From Helochares maculicollis (taxonomy: Eukaryota; Arthropoda; Insecta; Coleoptera; Hydrophilidae): a stretch of DNA of 38,205 nucleotides. The DNA lies in the NCBI GenBank assembly GCA_033557835.1, contig JAWQRO010000481.1, forward strand, positions 1-38,205, written 5' to 3'. The notes under the pieces were generated by a model. It ran no database searches. It was given only the letters and a program-made list of their open reading frames with translations, and was not told where the DNA came from. A program made the position numbers and the translations under genes. Shown piece by piece: positions 22,790 through 34,084 of the stretch (position 1 is its first letter; each line of letters opens with the position of its first letter).

Positions 22790-23310
22790 GCCGCTTTTTG
22801 AAACAAGGAAGAGCCTACGTAATTTCCTCACATAAAAGAATTGCAAATCACTGAAGAAAGTTGTAAAAACTAAAGCTTAACTAGAATCCCTGCCCAAATT
22901 TTCCCCCAGAGCGAGCGCGTAAGGAACATGAAAAATAACCAGAATAAAAATTTGCACTCCAAGTTTTATGCTTCTCATATCCCTCCGGTTGCAAATATCA
23001 TTTGTTACGATCGAAACTTCTAATGGCCGCCACTCAAAAAACTTTGGGAACTCGCATGGCCCATAAGTTAAGTATACCACCCAGACTTGCCCCCCTCTTC
23101 TTCGCCGCTCCGTCGTCCTCGATCCGAACCATCGGCTACGCATTGCCTAGCCGGTAACTCACAACTCATTTAACTTCAACAAAAATCCTTCGCGGAATCT
23201 CCACCGGAATTTGGCATGCTAAGCGCGAATGAGAGACTTGAAACTTGCGGAAATGCATCAACTTCGGCTTAATTGGCCGTGAGATATGATTTAACTAAAG
23301 TTCGGCTTTA
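22790..23310. other. GC-richer non-repetitive island, candidate regulatory DNA
   Basis: A compact block of balanced composition with C-rich runs around 22900 and 23080-23130, in otherwise AT-rich DNA. The minus strand is open for 88 codons (22877-23143), but the product is an Arg-rich start without domain signature. No transposon motif fits. It could be a conserved non-coding element. Confidence 0.35.
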
Positions 23311-23870
23311 AACAGCTGAAATATGGCTATAAATAGCAGGAATATGGCAGTAAATAATGAAAACTACAGTTAGTAAAAAATTATTTATAGATTATTCTAT
23401 CTTTATTTATATAATTTTATTAGATTTATTTATTACTAGCAAATAAACGCAGCTTGGTGGAATTTTAGGTGAGTTCTCCTCAATAACTAATTTTTAATTT
23501 TACCCAGGGGAATATTTTCCGCCACAGTAGAATAAACGTTGCTAGCTCAAAGTCAGAATATTCGTTTCCTGAAATCGAATCTTGTATCTGTTTATTTTAT
23601 ACCTGCCTAGAGTTTTGTCTATAATTGTAACAAAACCAATTTCATTGTTTTAAATTCACTTGCGTTCACAGATATTGTACAACATTTCTACAAGACCAGT
23701 TTTTTTTACCACTTGAGTTCTATTCTCAAAAAAGTACTCAACTATTAAAGGATAATTTTAGGGCTTTGCTTATCTAGCTCGATAGGTTGAACAATAGAAC
23801 ACAGAAGAGTTAGCTTCATATTGTTTAGATATTTTGATGCAGCGAAAACACTGGTAGCTGAAATTATGAA
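23311..23870. other. AT-rich sequence, no feature seen
   Basis: No repeats or coding signals recognised. Confidence 0.4.
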
Positions 23871-24060
23871 TCGCCTTTATAATAATGATACTGTTACACC
23901 GAAAGTACCTGAATTGGAAGCACATGAATTGTCGCAAACACACTTAATGAATAAGATTTCCATTTAAAATGCTGTAGCCGATATTTTTCTCGAGTGAATG
24001 GTGACTGGAAATGGGGGATAAGATATTTTCGGGCCTCTAATAAGACATGCGTGGTTCAAA
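23871..24060 (+). mobile_element. Small decayed mariner fragment
   Basis: One frame, interrupted by stops, reads HELSQTHLMNKISI, stop, NAVADIFLE, stop, MVTGN. This order matches the mariner block running from the VPHEL motif to the first catalytic Asp motif TGDEKW. Here the Asp position reads N. Ends are not visible. It is an old remnant, probably related to the element at 33295-33965. Confidence 0.6.
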
Positions 24061-24779
24061 CTGTTCGGCATTTCTCTGTATTTTTCCCTATTTAGTTACT
24101 CTTTCAACATAACATAATTGGACATTTTTCGCAGCTATCAGTTTTGTATAAAAATATATAACCTTAAATTTGTCTATATTGCCTACTTGCGAAATTTTTA
24201 TTGGTATATTACATATTCTGAGGAGCGAAATACAGTTAATCAAGTGTTTTATATTTTAAATGCACATACTTTATTGTAGTTTCCGCACATTTAAAACCTT
24301 GATAAGCAAAATTAATTTGACATGCAAACTGACAAATGTAAGCCAAGGCCGTCATTTGATTGAGCTTAAATTATTATAAATTTTAGTACTTCAACATAAG
24401 TCTTAAGTCTTAAGACCCTTTATATCTTTTCATCTCCTTGAATTCATGAAGAATGATGTCTGAAAACTTGAAGAGGTGTATGCATTCCAAATCAATTGTC
24501 ATTTCTTGGCATAATTTTAATTTAATTCTCAAAAAATGACAAAACACATTTTTTTTTAATTTTAAAGAATAGCCGTTATCTTAATTTACCCAACTCTGGC
24601 ATACACGTTGTTTGGTATACTTATACCTTTATATATCCGTCCCTCACCCCATCCTGAGGAGAATTTTCGTAAAACGGGGTACAACGCATGATTTAGAATT
24701 TATAGAAGCACAAACATAATAGAATTCCTATCTATAGCATTAATGGCTTTTGGACAAACTTTTAATCATCCGTCTACTC
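24061..24779. other. AT-rich sequence, no feature seen
   Basis: No repeats or coding signals recognised. Confidence 0.4.
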
Positions 24780-25935
24780 ATAAGAAAATATATTTTTTTA
24801 ATTCGTTAACTATTAATAATAATAAGTCTCGATATTACAAACTAAAAGCTATTTTTATACATAATATATACTAAAGTCAACGAAACGATTTGGAAGTTAC
24901 GAATTTTATCGATGCTTTTAATAGTAGAACGTTTTTAAGCGATTAATTTTACGCTTTTAATAACAAAATAATTGTGGATACTACAATTTTAGTTGATACC
25001 AGTAAACTAACGCATTAACAGCAAACTATTTTTTATGTAATTAACGGTTAAAGTTTAAGTTTTTTTGTCCAAAAACATTCTGATGGTAAAATCGATAGTT
25101 TAAGAGATTAATCTTAAAACATTCGATTGCTACCTTAAAATTAAGTTTCTAACACTACACTAACAACTGTGCATTACAATCGTCAAGTACTTTTCTAAAA
25201 TCCATGAACGCTCTGTTACTAAACACGTCAACTTAAGCTTTTAATTTAAAAAAATATTGTGATAATAAGAACATTAATTCAAGTTTTAACGTCTAAATAT
25301 AACATCGTTATAAAAAGCGTCATAGTAAACTACAGCTTTTCATATCTAGCATTATTTTGCTATTAACAGCACCAATTATGTATTTCATAATCTTAAAATA
25401 TTCCACTATTAAAAGCGCAAGCTTAATTTTCCAATATTAAAAACCATAATTTACGTTCCTTGAATTTGCAATATTTTTGAATAAAAAGAAAAGAAAATCG
25501 CAAACTTATGTAACAAATACTGAGAAGCATAGTTGACATTCTTAATATCGGAACATTTCTAAATAATAAACGCTTAATATCAATGACAAGTGATTAAAAT
25601 ATGCAACTAATGTAACTTTCAAAAATTCTCCGTTATTTACAGAATTAATTCTTTTAAATATCCCCAAATTTTTTATTACTAAGAACGTCAACTTTAGCAC
25701 TTAACGACCTTTCCGTTCGCAAAAGTATCAACTAAGCTTTTAATATCCTAACGCCTGATATCCACAACGATTTCATTATTAAAAGCTTCAGCTAAGCTTT
25801 AATGCCCAACAACATTATTAAGAACATTATATAAAAGTCAAATAATTCCGTTTTTAAGAGCGTCAACTTGAGTTTTGCACATATTGCTATTAAATACGTA
25901 ATCTTAAGCTTGATTCAGAAACATTTCGCTACTTA
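24780..25935 (+). repeat. Highly degenerate short tandem repeat
   Basis: A loose motif, roughly (G/A)TTATTAAAAGCGTCAACTTA then AGCTTTTAATATCC, recurs many times with heavy decay. Clear hits start at 25215, 25261, 25307, 25361, 25406, 25675, 25714, 25775, 25814, 25850, 25887 and 25929. Spacing is about 46 bp in the left part and 36-39 bp on the right, with some longer gaps. The frequent AAGCTT core and absence of open frames are striking. It is most likely an ancient minisatellite. Confidence 0.55.
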
Positions 25936-26140
25936 GACTGTACATCCTCCAGTACATTTATAGTGTGCATGTTCATACACGAGAATGTTGAATGGATAGA
26001 CGGTAAATTTTCGAAAACGTTGAGTTATTCTTAAACTAAGAAGCCGGCAATTTTGAACTTGACACATTTTGAGTAATAATATACCTTTAGGAACAGTCTG
26101 TATTGTTCCACAATTCTTTTTGGAAAGTGTCGCATAGGAA
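25936..26140. other. Spacer between two tandem arrays
   Basis: No feature recognised. Confidence 0.35.
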
Positions 26141-27875
26141 GAGCTTTTTTACTAGTGGAAGTAGAGTAGTTAGCATTCGTGTTATTGATGAGCGTTACGC
26201 AAAAGAGCGTGTGTATAAAGGCGGCAAATGATCATTTGGTTTAATTTTAACTATCGGAGAGAGAGAGAGGGGAGGTAGCGATTCATGCATTTATAGGTAA
26301 CTACTAGCAAGCGTGTGATTTGGCAAAAGAAGTCTTCTTCAGTTTGTCTCGTGTTATTGATGAGCGTAACGCAAAAGAGCGTATGTATACAAGAGGCAAA
26401 AGGTCATTTAACTACATTTTAACTATAGGAGATAGAGGAGTAAACAATTCGTTTCATTACAGACAGATACTAGCAAACATCTGATTTCGCAAAAGAAGTT
26501 TTGTTTAGTTTGTCACGTTTTATTGATAAACGTAACGCAAAAGTGTGTGTGAATAAAAGCGGCAAAAGGTCATTTGACTAAATTTTAACTATAGGAGATA
26601 GACGTGTTAGTCATTCATTCCGTTACAGTTAATTACTACCAATCATCTGATTTGGCAAAAGAAGTATTGTTCAGTTTGTTACGTGCTATTGATAAACGTA
26701 ACGCGAAACAGCGTGTGTATAAAATCGATAAAAGATCATTTCACTACATTTCAACTATAGGAGATAGACAAGCTAGCAATCCATTCCATTACAGCTAATT
26801 AATAGCAAGCATCTGATTTGGCAAAAGTAGTATTGTTCAGTGTGTTACGTGCTATTGATAAACGTAAAGCGTAAGAGCGTGTATATAAAATTGGTAAATT
26901 TGACTACATTTTGACTAAAGGAGATAGACAAGTTAGCAATTCATTCCATTACAGCTAATTACTAGCAGGCATCTGGTTTGGCAGAAGAAGTATTGTTCAG
27001 TTTGTTACGGGCTATTGATAAACGTAACGCTTATAAGCGTGTGTAAAAATTATTAAAAAGTCATTTGACTACATTTCAACTATAGGAGATAAAATTAGCA
27101 ATTCATTTCATTACAGCTAATTTATAGCAAGCATCTGATTTGGCAAAAGAAGTATTGTTCAGTGTGATACGTGCTATTGATAAACGTAACGCATAAGAGC
27201 GTGTGTATAAAATCAGTAAAAGGTCATTTGACTACATTTTAAATATAGAAGATAGACAAGTTAGCAATTCATTCTATTACAGTTAATTACTAGCAATTAT
27301 TTGTTTTGGCAAAAGAAGTATTGTTCAGTTTGTTACGTGCTATTGATAAACGTAACGTATAAGTGGTCATTTGACTACATTTTAACTAAAGGAGATAGAC
27401 AAGTTAGCAATTCATTCCATTACAGATAATTACTAGCAAGCATCTGATTTGTCAAAAAAAGTTTTGTTCAGTTTGTCATGTGTTATTGATGAAAGTAACG
27501 CATAAAAGCATGTGTATAAAACGGCAAAAGGTCATTTAACTAATTTTTTAACTATAGGAAATAGAGGAGTCAGCAGTTCATTCCAGTACAGGTAATTACT
27601 AGCAAGCATCTAATTTGGCAAAAGAAGTCTGTTTGAGTTTCTCTCGTGTTATTAATGAGCGATACGCAAAAGAGTGTGTTTATAAAGGCGGCAAAAGGTT
27701 ATTTGACTAAATTTTAACTATAGCAAATAGAAGAGTTAGCTATTCATTTCATTACAGGCAGCTACTAGTAAGCATCTGATTTGGCTAAGGAATTCTTTTT
27801 CAGATTTTTTCGTGATATTGATGAGCGTCATGCAAAAGAGCGTGTGTATAAAGACGGCTTCTTCTTTGTGTTAAA
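26141..27875 (+). repeat. 166-bp satellite array, about 11 units
   Basis: The anchor TATTGAT(G/A)A(G/A)CGTAACGC starts at 26183, 26355, 26521, 26687, 26853, 27013, 27175, 27341, 27484, 27650 and 27816. Intervals are mostly 166 bp, with 172, 160 and 162 and one short unit of 143 bp lacking the AAAAGAGCGTGTGTATAAA part. Other unit landmarks are AAAGGTCATTTGACTACATT, ACTATAGGAGATAGA, CATTCCATTACAG and GCATCTGATTTGGCAAAAGA. Units 4-8 share AAACG where outer units have GAGCG. One frame is open across much of each unit, but 166 is not a multiple of three, so no continuous protein is possible. Confidence 0.92.
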
Positions 27876-28119
27876 GTAGTTAAAAACGTCTTTACCCAAA
27901 AATTCACATTTTTGGTTGATTTTAATTACTGACTTCTTTTGCATTCGGTTCAATTCACTCAGGCACTCCTCGAAAAGTTGATGTTACAAATGACGCTTTT
28001 ACGTCAAAAAATGAAGGGTCGCTATTCAGAAAAAAAGCGCTATACATAGATAGATGAGGTGCGCAAGCAGTTCACTGGTCTATTGTAAAATATTATAATT
28101 CGTCGTCAATCAATCAATC
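27876..28119. other. Sequence after the satellite
   Basis: No feature recognised. Confidence 0.35.
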
Positions 28120-28435
28120 ATTTTTGAACGGCTCCTATAAATATTCCAGGGGGGCTTAGCGACTACATTTTGAACTATAATAATTCATCTTATAACCCCA
28201 TTTGAGCGAATAACAACACATTTTTGCGTGATCGGTCCCATTATATTGAGATTGATACGGCTTCGGGCCCTATACGATCGCCTCTCTCCATATGTTCCAT
28301 CATTTATATGGTTGCATGCATAGCGCGGGGGAAAAATATGTCCCAATCTAAACTACCATTAGGTGCCATTATTGGAAAAAATGCGGGTGCATTTTTAGTT
28401 TCCTCTATTAGCTTGGCATTTCATATTTTGTAAAC
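28120..28435. other. Non-repetitive island, candidate regulatory DNA
   Basis: Balanced composition and unique within the window, with GC-rich runs around 28150 and 28260-28280. A 69-codon plus-strand frame (28224-28433) shows no recognisable domain. Confidence 0.3.
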
Positions 28436-28439
28436 TGGT

Positions 28440-28515
28440 GTGCACTTTACACACTCGGGACGTAGATCGCTCGCTCGTTTGCAAACGATTACATATAAAA
28501 TAAATGGTTTGATAT
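28440..28515 (+). repeat. Fragment of the ~420-bp repeat family
   Basis: AGATCGCTCGCTCGTTTGCA, then CGATTACATA and AATAAATGGTTTGATAT, match the end of the units at 31398-31460 (AGATCGCTAGCTCGTTTGCA). Confidence 0.65.
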
Positions 28516-29447
28516 GAGCCAAGACGGCTGTTTTCAGTATAATTGCAACCCGCATACGTCCTAGTCTTAACGAGAGCGCTATTCTGTCTTGACAGAATTA
28601 ATCCCCACGCCTCAACTAAATGGCGCAGCTTTAATTTTGTAAATATTCCACAGTGCCTTCAAATTATTAAAATGTAATGTTAACCCTCGGATCCCAGCTT
28701 TAATAATCAGAGATACAAAGGGTCTACAAAGAAATGCCTAATGAACACCTCTGGCAAAATTCAGAAATGATTCTCTCTCTCTTCATTTCTTTTTTACGCG
28801 ATCGAATTTAATTGAATAAATATGTCCCTTTTTCGATTCTCTTCTTGCATAAGTAAGCGGTTTGAAGGGATGGGTGGGTAAGGCTAATGCGATTTCCTTA
28901 ACTACAAAAGCCCAATCCGGCAGTGAACGTGGTTGAATTTATAGATTTACCTACGTTTAGTAAGACTATTACCTCAGACTGTCACCGACCGAAATTAAAC
29001 CCATAATTTCGTGGCCCTAAAGTGAATGGAATCGTTGGTTTTACTGTCATTCTCTATGCTCATGGAATTGCGGAGCTAAGAGCGGAAATACATCCAGAAC
29101 TGCAGGCGAAACGAGAAAATTAGAATAATACAAAATATAAAGTAGCTTTCGGGAGTCTATCCGACCCAGATTAATGTTTGGTTTGACTATGAAGTGCACT
29201 ACTGCTGCATCATTTTTAATCACTAGAAAACTAAATCTAAATGCAAATGCGCACTGGATGTTGCTACGTCGTTTACTGTATGGCGGGCTCAGAACAAAAT
29301 CGTTTTAAAAGCTTGTATAGAATGTCTTGTTTTTTTTTCTAGAGTTTGGTATTGAATATATAAGCTTACATGAAAAACGTAAAGTGTACAGAAATAAATT
29401 AGAGTATTTTCCATTGCACAAATTGGGCGTGAACACGCTCAGGATTT
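28516..29447. other. Non-repetitive stretch with GC-richer blocks
   Basis: 28560-29120 is of balanced composition with no repeat copies and no long frame. It lies downstream of the DM9 gene (which is on the minus strand) and may contain regulatory sequence. Conservation cannot be judged here. Confidence 0.3.
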
Positions 29448-29453
29448 TTTATT
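29448..29453 (-). promoter_or_regulatory. Polyadenylation signal AATAAA
   Basis: On the minus strand AATAAA lies about 10 bases after the stop codon of the DM9-like gene, with a GT-containing stretch (GAGCGTGTTC) about 10 bases further on. It implies an unusually short 3' UTR. Confidence 0.55.
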
Positions 29454-29463
29454 GATTAGTTAG

Positions 29464-30089
29464 TTAAGTGCAGTATCCCAAAACTTCCAAATCCTGGTAT
29501 TTATCAGCACAGCCTATATCCCAAGATTCCAGCCCCCATTGGGACACCTTCCCTGAGTGATACACTCCATTTATGGAAATACGTCCAAAATATCTGGGTT
29601 GGCCTAACACCCCTTCATATTCATACGAACCACTTATGAAATGGCAGTTGGTTAGTTTAGGGATATCGTGCACATTAACAGGATACCAGCTGGGGCGAGA
29701 AGTAGAGGGTGCACATAAAATCTGCAATCAAACCTTCAAATCAGCTGAATTGACAAAAGATGCAGCCACAAGTTCAAGTTAAAGATGGATCATATTGAAA
29801 AAATCACCTTTACTGTAATTCCTGTGTCAAGACGTGTGTCTGAATGGCACGTAAAGTGAAGCTTATTATTGGGCAACAGAATACCAGCTGTGTTGGCTTG
29901 CCTATCCTTATAATAACCGATCCCTAAGTAGCTTGTTTTATTTGAACCATTGTCAACAGCATCGGGTGGTATTACCCCAGTGTAGTCCCTCCAGTAGTAC
30001 ATTTGCTCATATGGAACTCTAGGCTGTTGTCCTGAAGCGAACGCTCCAAGACCAAAGAACAAAAAGACAGACAGCTTTAATTCCACCAT
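29464..30089 (-). CDS. Secreted two-repeat DM9/DUF3421-like protein, two exons
   Basis: Exon 1 is 30089-29808 and exon 2 is 29721-29464, both minus. The intron (29807-29722, 86 bp) starts AAG|GTGATT and ends TTTGATTGCAG, phase 0. An alternative donor six bases earlier (ACA|GTAAAG) would also keep the frame. The product is 179 aa. Residues 1-20 form a signal peptide (hydrophobic VFLFFGLGAFA, likely cut after ASG). Residues 29-80 contain YYWRDYTGVIPPDAVDNG, matching the W-x-IPPDAV-GG start of DM9 repeats. Residues 104-177 contain SYEYEGVLGQPRYFGR, NGVYHSGKV and a final DLEVLGY, like the YxGR, PGKV and YEVL landmarks of DM9. Two N-glycosylation sequons (N47, N50) and five Cys after the signal peptide are present. 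DM9 proteins include mannose-binding lectins of oysters and pathogen-responsive proteins of mosquitoes; a lectin-like or immune role here is inferred only. Confidence 0.78.
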
Positions 30090-30173
30090 TTCTGGACAGT
30101 ACCTTTACAAGCAATATTTTATCGCAGAACTAACAATACTTTCGGTATAAATTAATCAAATGAAATGCTTACA

Positions 30174-30181
30174 TATTTATA
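30174..30181 (-). promoter_or_regulatory. Possible TATA box of the DM9-like gene
   Basis: TATAAATA on the minus strand, about 85 bases upstream of the ATG at 30087-30089. A start site some 30 bases on, near 30148, would give a 5' leader of about 60 bases. The AT-rich surroundings make chance matches likely. Confidence 0.35.
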
Positions 30182-30719
30182 TTTAAAGTTTACTTAAAGT
30201 TATCAACTTTTATTTGCATTGATTATCAGAGCTGATTTACCATTTTTAAAATGTCCAGTAATTGAAATTGTCTTTTATAAATTTGCACCTGCACCTGAGT
30301 GTTTGCAGGATATTGCGGATTTATCCTTGATGATTATTTTATAGATTAGTTAAATTTTCCATGTTTATTTAATAGTGAAATTTTATCAAAGCCTTCAATT
30401 GAATATTCATCTTCCGGAAATCTAATCTGCATTGTAATGTAAATAGTGTTATCAAAACATCTTAAAGTAACTCGTATTAATTATGATAAGAATTATAGTG
30501 TAAATAATGTTGTCTAGGAATATTCAAAGTCAAGGCCAATCACGAACCGATTTTTTCGTTGCTAAATTGTGGGATTTTCCATTTATCAATTTGCAAATAT
30601 AATGCGATTAAAACCAAATATTGCGCATCGTTCGATTTCTTTTGTTGCCTATAGAAATATTTCAGTTTTGTATCTATAATTTGTACTCTTCCTGTTCACT
30701 AATAATATGCTAAAAAATG
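30182..30719. other. AT-rich upstream region of the DM9-like gene
   Basis: No repeat copy or motif recognised beyond the possible TATA box. GTGTTATCAAAACATCTTAA and related AT-rich phrases recur only weakly. Confidence 0.35.
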
Positions 30720-30920
30720 AGAGAAAAGTAGTCAACAATCACTAGTTAAAAAAATCTTATGGTCACATTAAAATTTATATATAAAATATATATGGAAAAT
30801 AAATTTGTTTAGCCCTAGTTGCTACTTTCTTGCGCGCTATAAGAATATTATTGATATGTTTGCCGGTTTGTTTATAAGCACCACTCTAATATTACTGCAT
30901 TACTTCCAAAGATGCACGTA
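30720..30920 (+). repeat. Dispersed repeat, matches 34085-34240
   Basis: ACTAGTTAAAAAAA, CTATAAGAATA, GTTTGTTTATA-GCAC, CTAATATTAC-GCAT and AAGATGC occur in the same order at 34095-34230. In the second place this block runs directly into the sequence that begins the ~420-bp unit, so both belong to one element. Confidence 0.6.
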
Positions 30921-31054
30921 ACTAATAAAGAACTCGCTGCAAACTGAGCACGAAATATTTGTAAACTCTTTTGCATCCACGTATATAAAAACAATATTAA
31001 TGAAATACTGTAAGTAAAACGCTACGCAGACTCTTAAATAAACCGAATTGAGGC

Positions 31055-32130
31055 ATTCAACATCCAGATACGTAATGGCTGTGCCTTGCTTCGCTCGTCA
31101 TAGCGTGCTTCGCCTCACCCTTCTGCAGTTAAAATTGTCATGGTCTCTCTCTTCTTTGTAAAAGGCTTGCTATTCTATGACGTCGTCGTATAGCCGATTC
31201 GGGATTTTCCTTTAACTTACAGCATCGTCCTAAGCTTTCAGTTTATAACGGGTGAAAAAAGTCAAGCATTAGTGAGCCATACCTTACGATATGTACTTTG
31301 TATCCTGTCATTTTATGCTGAGGTTTAAAGGCTTCATAATGGTTTAAAGACAGTTCTCTAATATTGTTGTGTTTAGTGAATCTAGTTGAGAAAGGTGCAG
31401 ATCGCTAGCTCGTTTGCAAGCGATCAGATACAAAATATGTCTAATAAATGCTTTGATATAAGAACATTGCATATCTAGGTACGTGATGTCAATGTCTCGC
31501 TTCGCTCGGTACAGCTTGCGAAGGGTGAGGCCTCGGCTCTCTCTCTTTACAGTTAAAGAGCATCATGGACTCTGTCTAGTTTATGACCAGCTCGCTATAC
31601 TTGGATGTCGTCGTACAGGCGATTCGGAATTTCTTTTAGCTTACAGCATCGACGTAAGCTTTTAGCTTATAACGAGTGAAAAAAAAAGTATTGAATGTCT
31701 TTGTTCAGATGGCTTTAGTGAGCCATATCTCACGATGTGTACCTTGTATCCTGTCATTTTATGCTGCAATTTAATAGTGATACAATTCTTTAAAAACTTC
31801 TCTAATAGATTTGTGTTTAGTGTATTTAATTCTGTAGAGGGTAGCTTGCCAGCTCGTTTGCAAACCACCACAAGTAAACTCTGATAAATAAATGCTGTGA
31901 TATAATAAAATCTAGGTACGTGATGACTGTGGCTCGCTTTGCGCAGCACAATATGCGAAGGGTGAGGCTTCGCCTCCTTTTCTTTTAACTTACAGACGAA
32001 ATAAGTTTTGAGTGTTTTTCTTTAGATGAATTTAGCGAGCAATATCTCAATATGTATACATTGTATCTTGTCATTAACTACTGTGATATAAAGGCAACAG
32101 TTTTCAAACAGTTTGATATTTAGTGTAAGT
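31055..32130 (+). repeat. Three tandem ~420-bp units with a GCTTCGCTCG core
   Basis: Units begin near 31055, 31471 and 31911 with TACGT(A/G)ATG-C followed by a CTTCGCTCG-type core and GAAGGGTGAGGC. The TTACAGCATCG anchor is at 31217 and 31641 (424 bp apart). The third unit lacks about 75 bp around the ACGTCGTCGTA segment and has its TTACAG at 31990. Shared landmarks include TTAGTGAGCCATA, TGTATCCTGTCATTTTATGC and GCTCGTTTGCAA. Short frames at 31483-31665 and 31662-31949 are repeat sequence, not genes. Confidence 0.8.
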
Positions 32131-32208
32131 GCCACTACATCGAAGAGAAAAAAATCGGGGCAGATGGCTAAAAAATGTGTGCTGTACAAGAACTCAATAT
32201 AGTATATA

Positions 32209-33240
32209 CACGGTGCGGAAATTAAATTCCGGGGCTTAAGCTATATCTCAGCAACCAGTAGCGACATCTGTTTAAATTTTATGTTATATGAAGTTTGGAC
32301 ATATATGAACATAACCTACAGCTTTTATTTAAATCAGTTCACATTTATCATTGTTTTTGATATGTTGTTTATCAGTTTATGTTGTTACATGTTGGAAAAC
32401 TATAATGGAACAACGTGCTATTATTAAATTTCACGCTAAACTTGGCACAAGTGCCATAGAAACGTTCAAAATGATGCAAAAAGTGTATAGAAGTGGGTGT
32501 TTATCAATGACTTTTGAGTGGTACAAGCGATTTTTAGAACGCAGGCAATTACTGGAGGATGACAAACGTAAGGGAATCCCAATAACAATTCGAACAGCAG
32601 ATTCTATTCAAAAAGTGCAAGAATTTGCATCCGACGATTGCAATGCGACACTGAGAATGATAGAAGAGACATTAAAAATTAACAAAGCGACAATACAACA
32701 AATTGTTAAAAAAGATTTGGCCAAAACATTAGTCTGTGTTAAATTTGTTCCGCACACACTAACCCAACAGCAAAAATTGAATGTGCCGAATGGAACTCAA
32801 AATCATTACCTCAAGCTAAGAAAACACGAAAAGTTACTGGTGCTTCCTACTTAGAATTTTTACAACGATTAATGAGAAGAGTTCGTCGAATATCGCAATT
32901 CTGATGACTTTGTGTTTGTTACACGATAATGCACCGAGTCACACATCATTGTTTGTTCCTCAATTTTTGGCACGAAATCAAGTCTGTGTGTTGAATCATT
33001 TGTCGTATTCCCCTAATTTACCATCATGTTCTTTTTATTTCCAAAAATGAAAATGAAATTGAATGGGAACATATTTAATGTTGTTGAGTTCACCCAAAAA
33101 GAATCTACGTGCATATTAGAGGCAATACTGAAAATTGAGCTTAAACAGGCATTTCAATCACTATCGAGTCTATTGAAATAATGTATTGAAGCAGGAGGAA
33201 AGTATTTTAAATAATGTAATAAAATTTTGAATAAAATTGT
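32209..33240 (+). mobile_element. mariner-superfamily element, deleted, 3' end missing
   Basis: A candidate left end after TA at 32207-32208 reads CACGGTGCGGAAATTAAATT. Transposase coding starts at 32405. No inverse of the left end is found on the right, where the sequence fades into AT-rich DNA after about 33240. Internal deletions have removed the first catalytic Asp region. The element separates the ~420-bp units (31055-32130) from a further copy at 34085-34400. Confidence 0.78.
32405..33225 (+). pseudogene. mariner-type transposase, broken
   Basis: The N-terminal frame, 32405-32854, starts MEQRAIIKFHAKLG, the beginning of the Mos1-type helix-turn-helix domain. It continues through WYKRFLERRQLLEDD and KFVPHTLTQQQK. 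A deletion follows; the next block in another frame is AEWNSKSLPQAKKTRKV, then YLEFLQRL. Near 32920 LHDNAPSHTSLFVPQFLA holds the second catalytic Asp. The third Asp position, in a block reading SYSPNLPSCSFYF, is no longer Asp. The far end reads ESTCILEAILKIELKQAF and EAGGKYFK. Missing catalytic residues, frameshifts and stops rule out activity. Confidence 0.8.
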
Positions 33241-33294
33241 TTTGTTTCATTTTTATATAGCACAGCGTTGATTCTAATGCTTCAGTTCTAATAA
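33241..33294. other. Junction between two mariner remnants
   Basis: AT-rich junction with no visible end repeats; which element it belongs to cannot be told. Confidence 0.3.
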
Positions 33295-33965
33295 AGACGT
33301 TCAAAATGAGACACTCTGGTAGGCCAATCGTCGAAAATATGGATAAAATCATGGAAATCTTCGTTAAGTCGGCTTCGAACCAGTGCAACCATTGAAACAA
33401 TTTGCATGCGGCTGATCTGAACAAGAAGCTGGATGTATGGGTACTATACGAATTGACGCAAAAGAATTTTTGCGGTAATTTGAAGCTTACGAATATTTGC
33501 TTAAGCGTAAATAAATCAACGCAAGAGCTTCTGCTCCAAGCGCGGTTAGACTGTGCAAACGATCGTCAAGCTTGGATAAAGTATCAGATTGTCAACAACT
33601 GACCAAATTGAAGCAGGCGATCGATGAGAAACTTTCAGAATTGGCCAATAGTAAGAATGTTGTGTTCCATCAAAATAAATGCCAAACGGCACACATCTTT
33701 GACGACAGGCTTGAAGCTTTGAGAGCATGGATGGGAGATTATATTACATCCGCTGTATTCCAAACATGGCGTCAAGCAATTGTCACCTTTTCAAGCGTTT
33801 GCAAAATTTTCTTGATGTTAATAAACTCGCCTCAAAAGAGGCCTATGAGCATTAATTGGTCAAGATTTTTACCAGTGGAGATGAGAACTTTTTTTATCGC
33901 CAAATTATGAAATTGCCTTCAAAAGGAACAACAAAGTTATGTAACAATACGGCGTATATTTATAT
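33295..33965 (+). mobile_element. Decayed mariner of a second lineage
   Basis: Coding blocks appear in order but in different frames. CACTCTGGTAGGCCAATCG gives an SGRP-like motif after the helix-turn-helix. LNKKLDVWVLYELTQKN (33416-33466) matches the VPHEL region. LTKLKQAIDEKLSELANSKN and VVFHQNK (33606-33675) match the region around the second catalytic Asp, which is N here. ASKEAYEH, VKIFTSGDENFFYRQIMKLP and NTAYIYI (33825-33965) are the C-terminus. The first Asp region is missing. It is unlike the element immediately to its left, so two insertions are adjacent or nested. Confidence 0.78.
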
Positions 33966-34084
33966 ACTATTTATATCTGATTTTTCTAATTTCGTCGTCG
34001 AAATAAAAAAAAAACGCGCTGAACTTTGTACTTCATCTAATACTATCACTATTTAATATAAAAAATAACAAAAATTTCAAACAC

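Noticed and set aside
22877..23143. 88-codon minus-strand frame in the 23-kb island
   Set aside because: Arg-rich start and no domain; no splice-site pair or neighbour suggests a gene.
26183..26215. Hammerhead-ribozyme-like core in the satellite: TTGATGA, a GCGTAACGC hairpin, then AAAAG
   Set aside because: The core needs CTGATGA and GAAA; here both have a disabling change (C to T, G to A). Inner units break the hairpin, and no sequence completing stem III was found.
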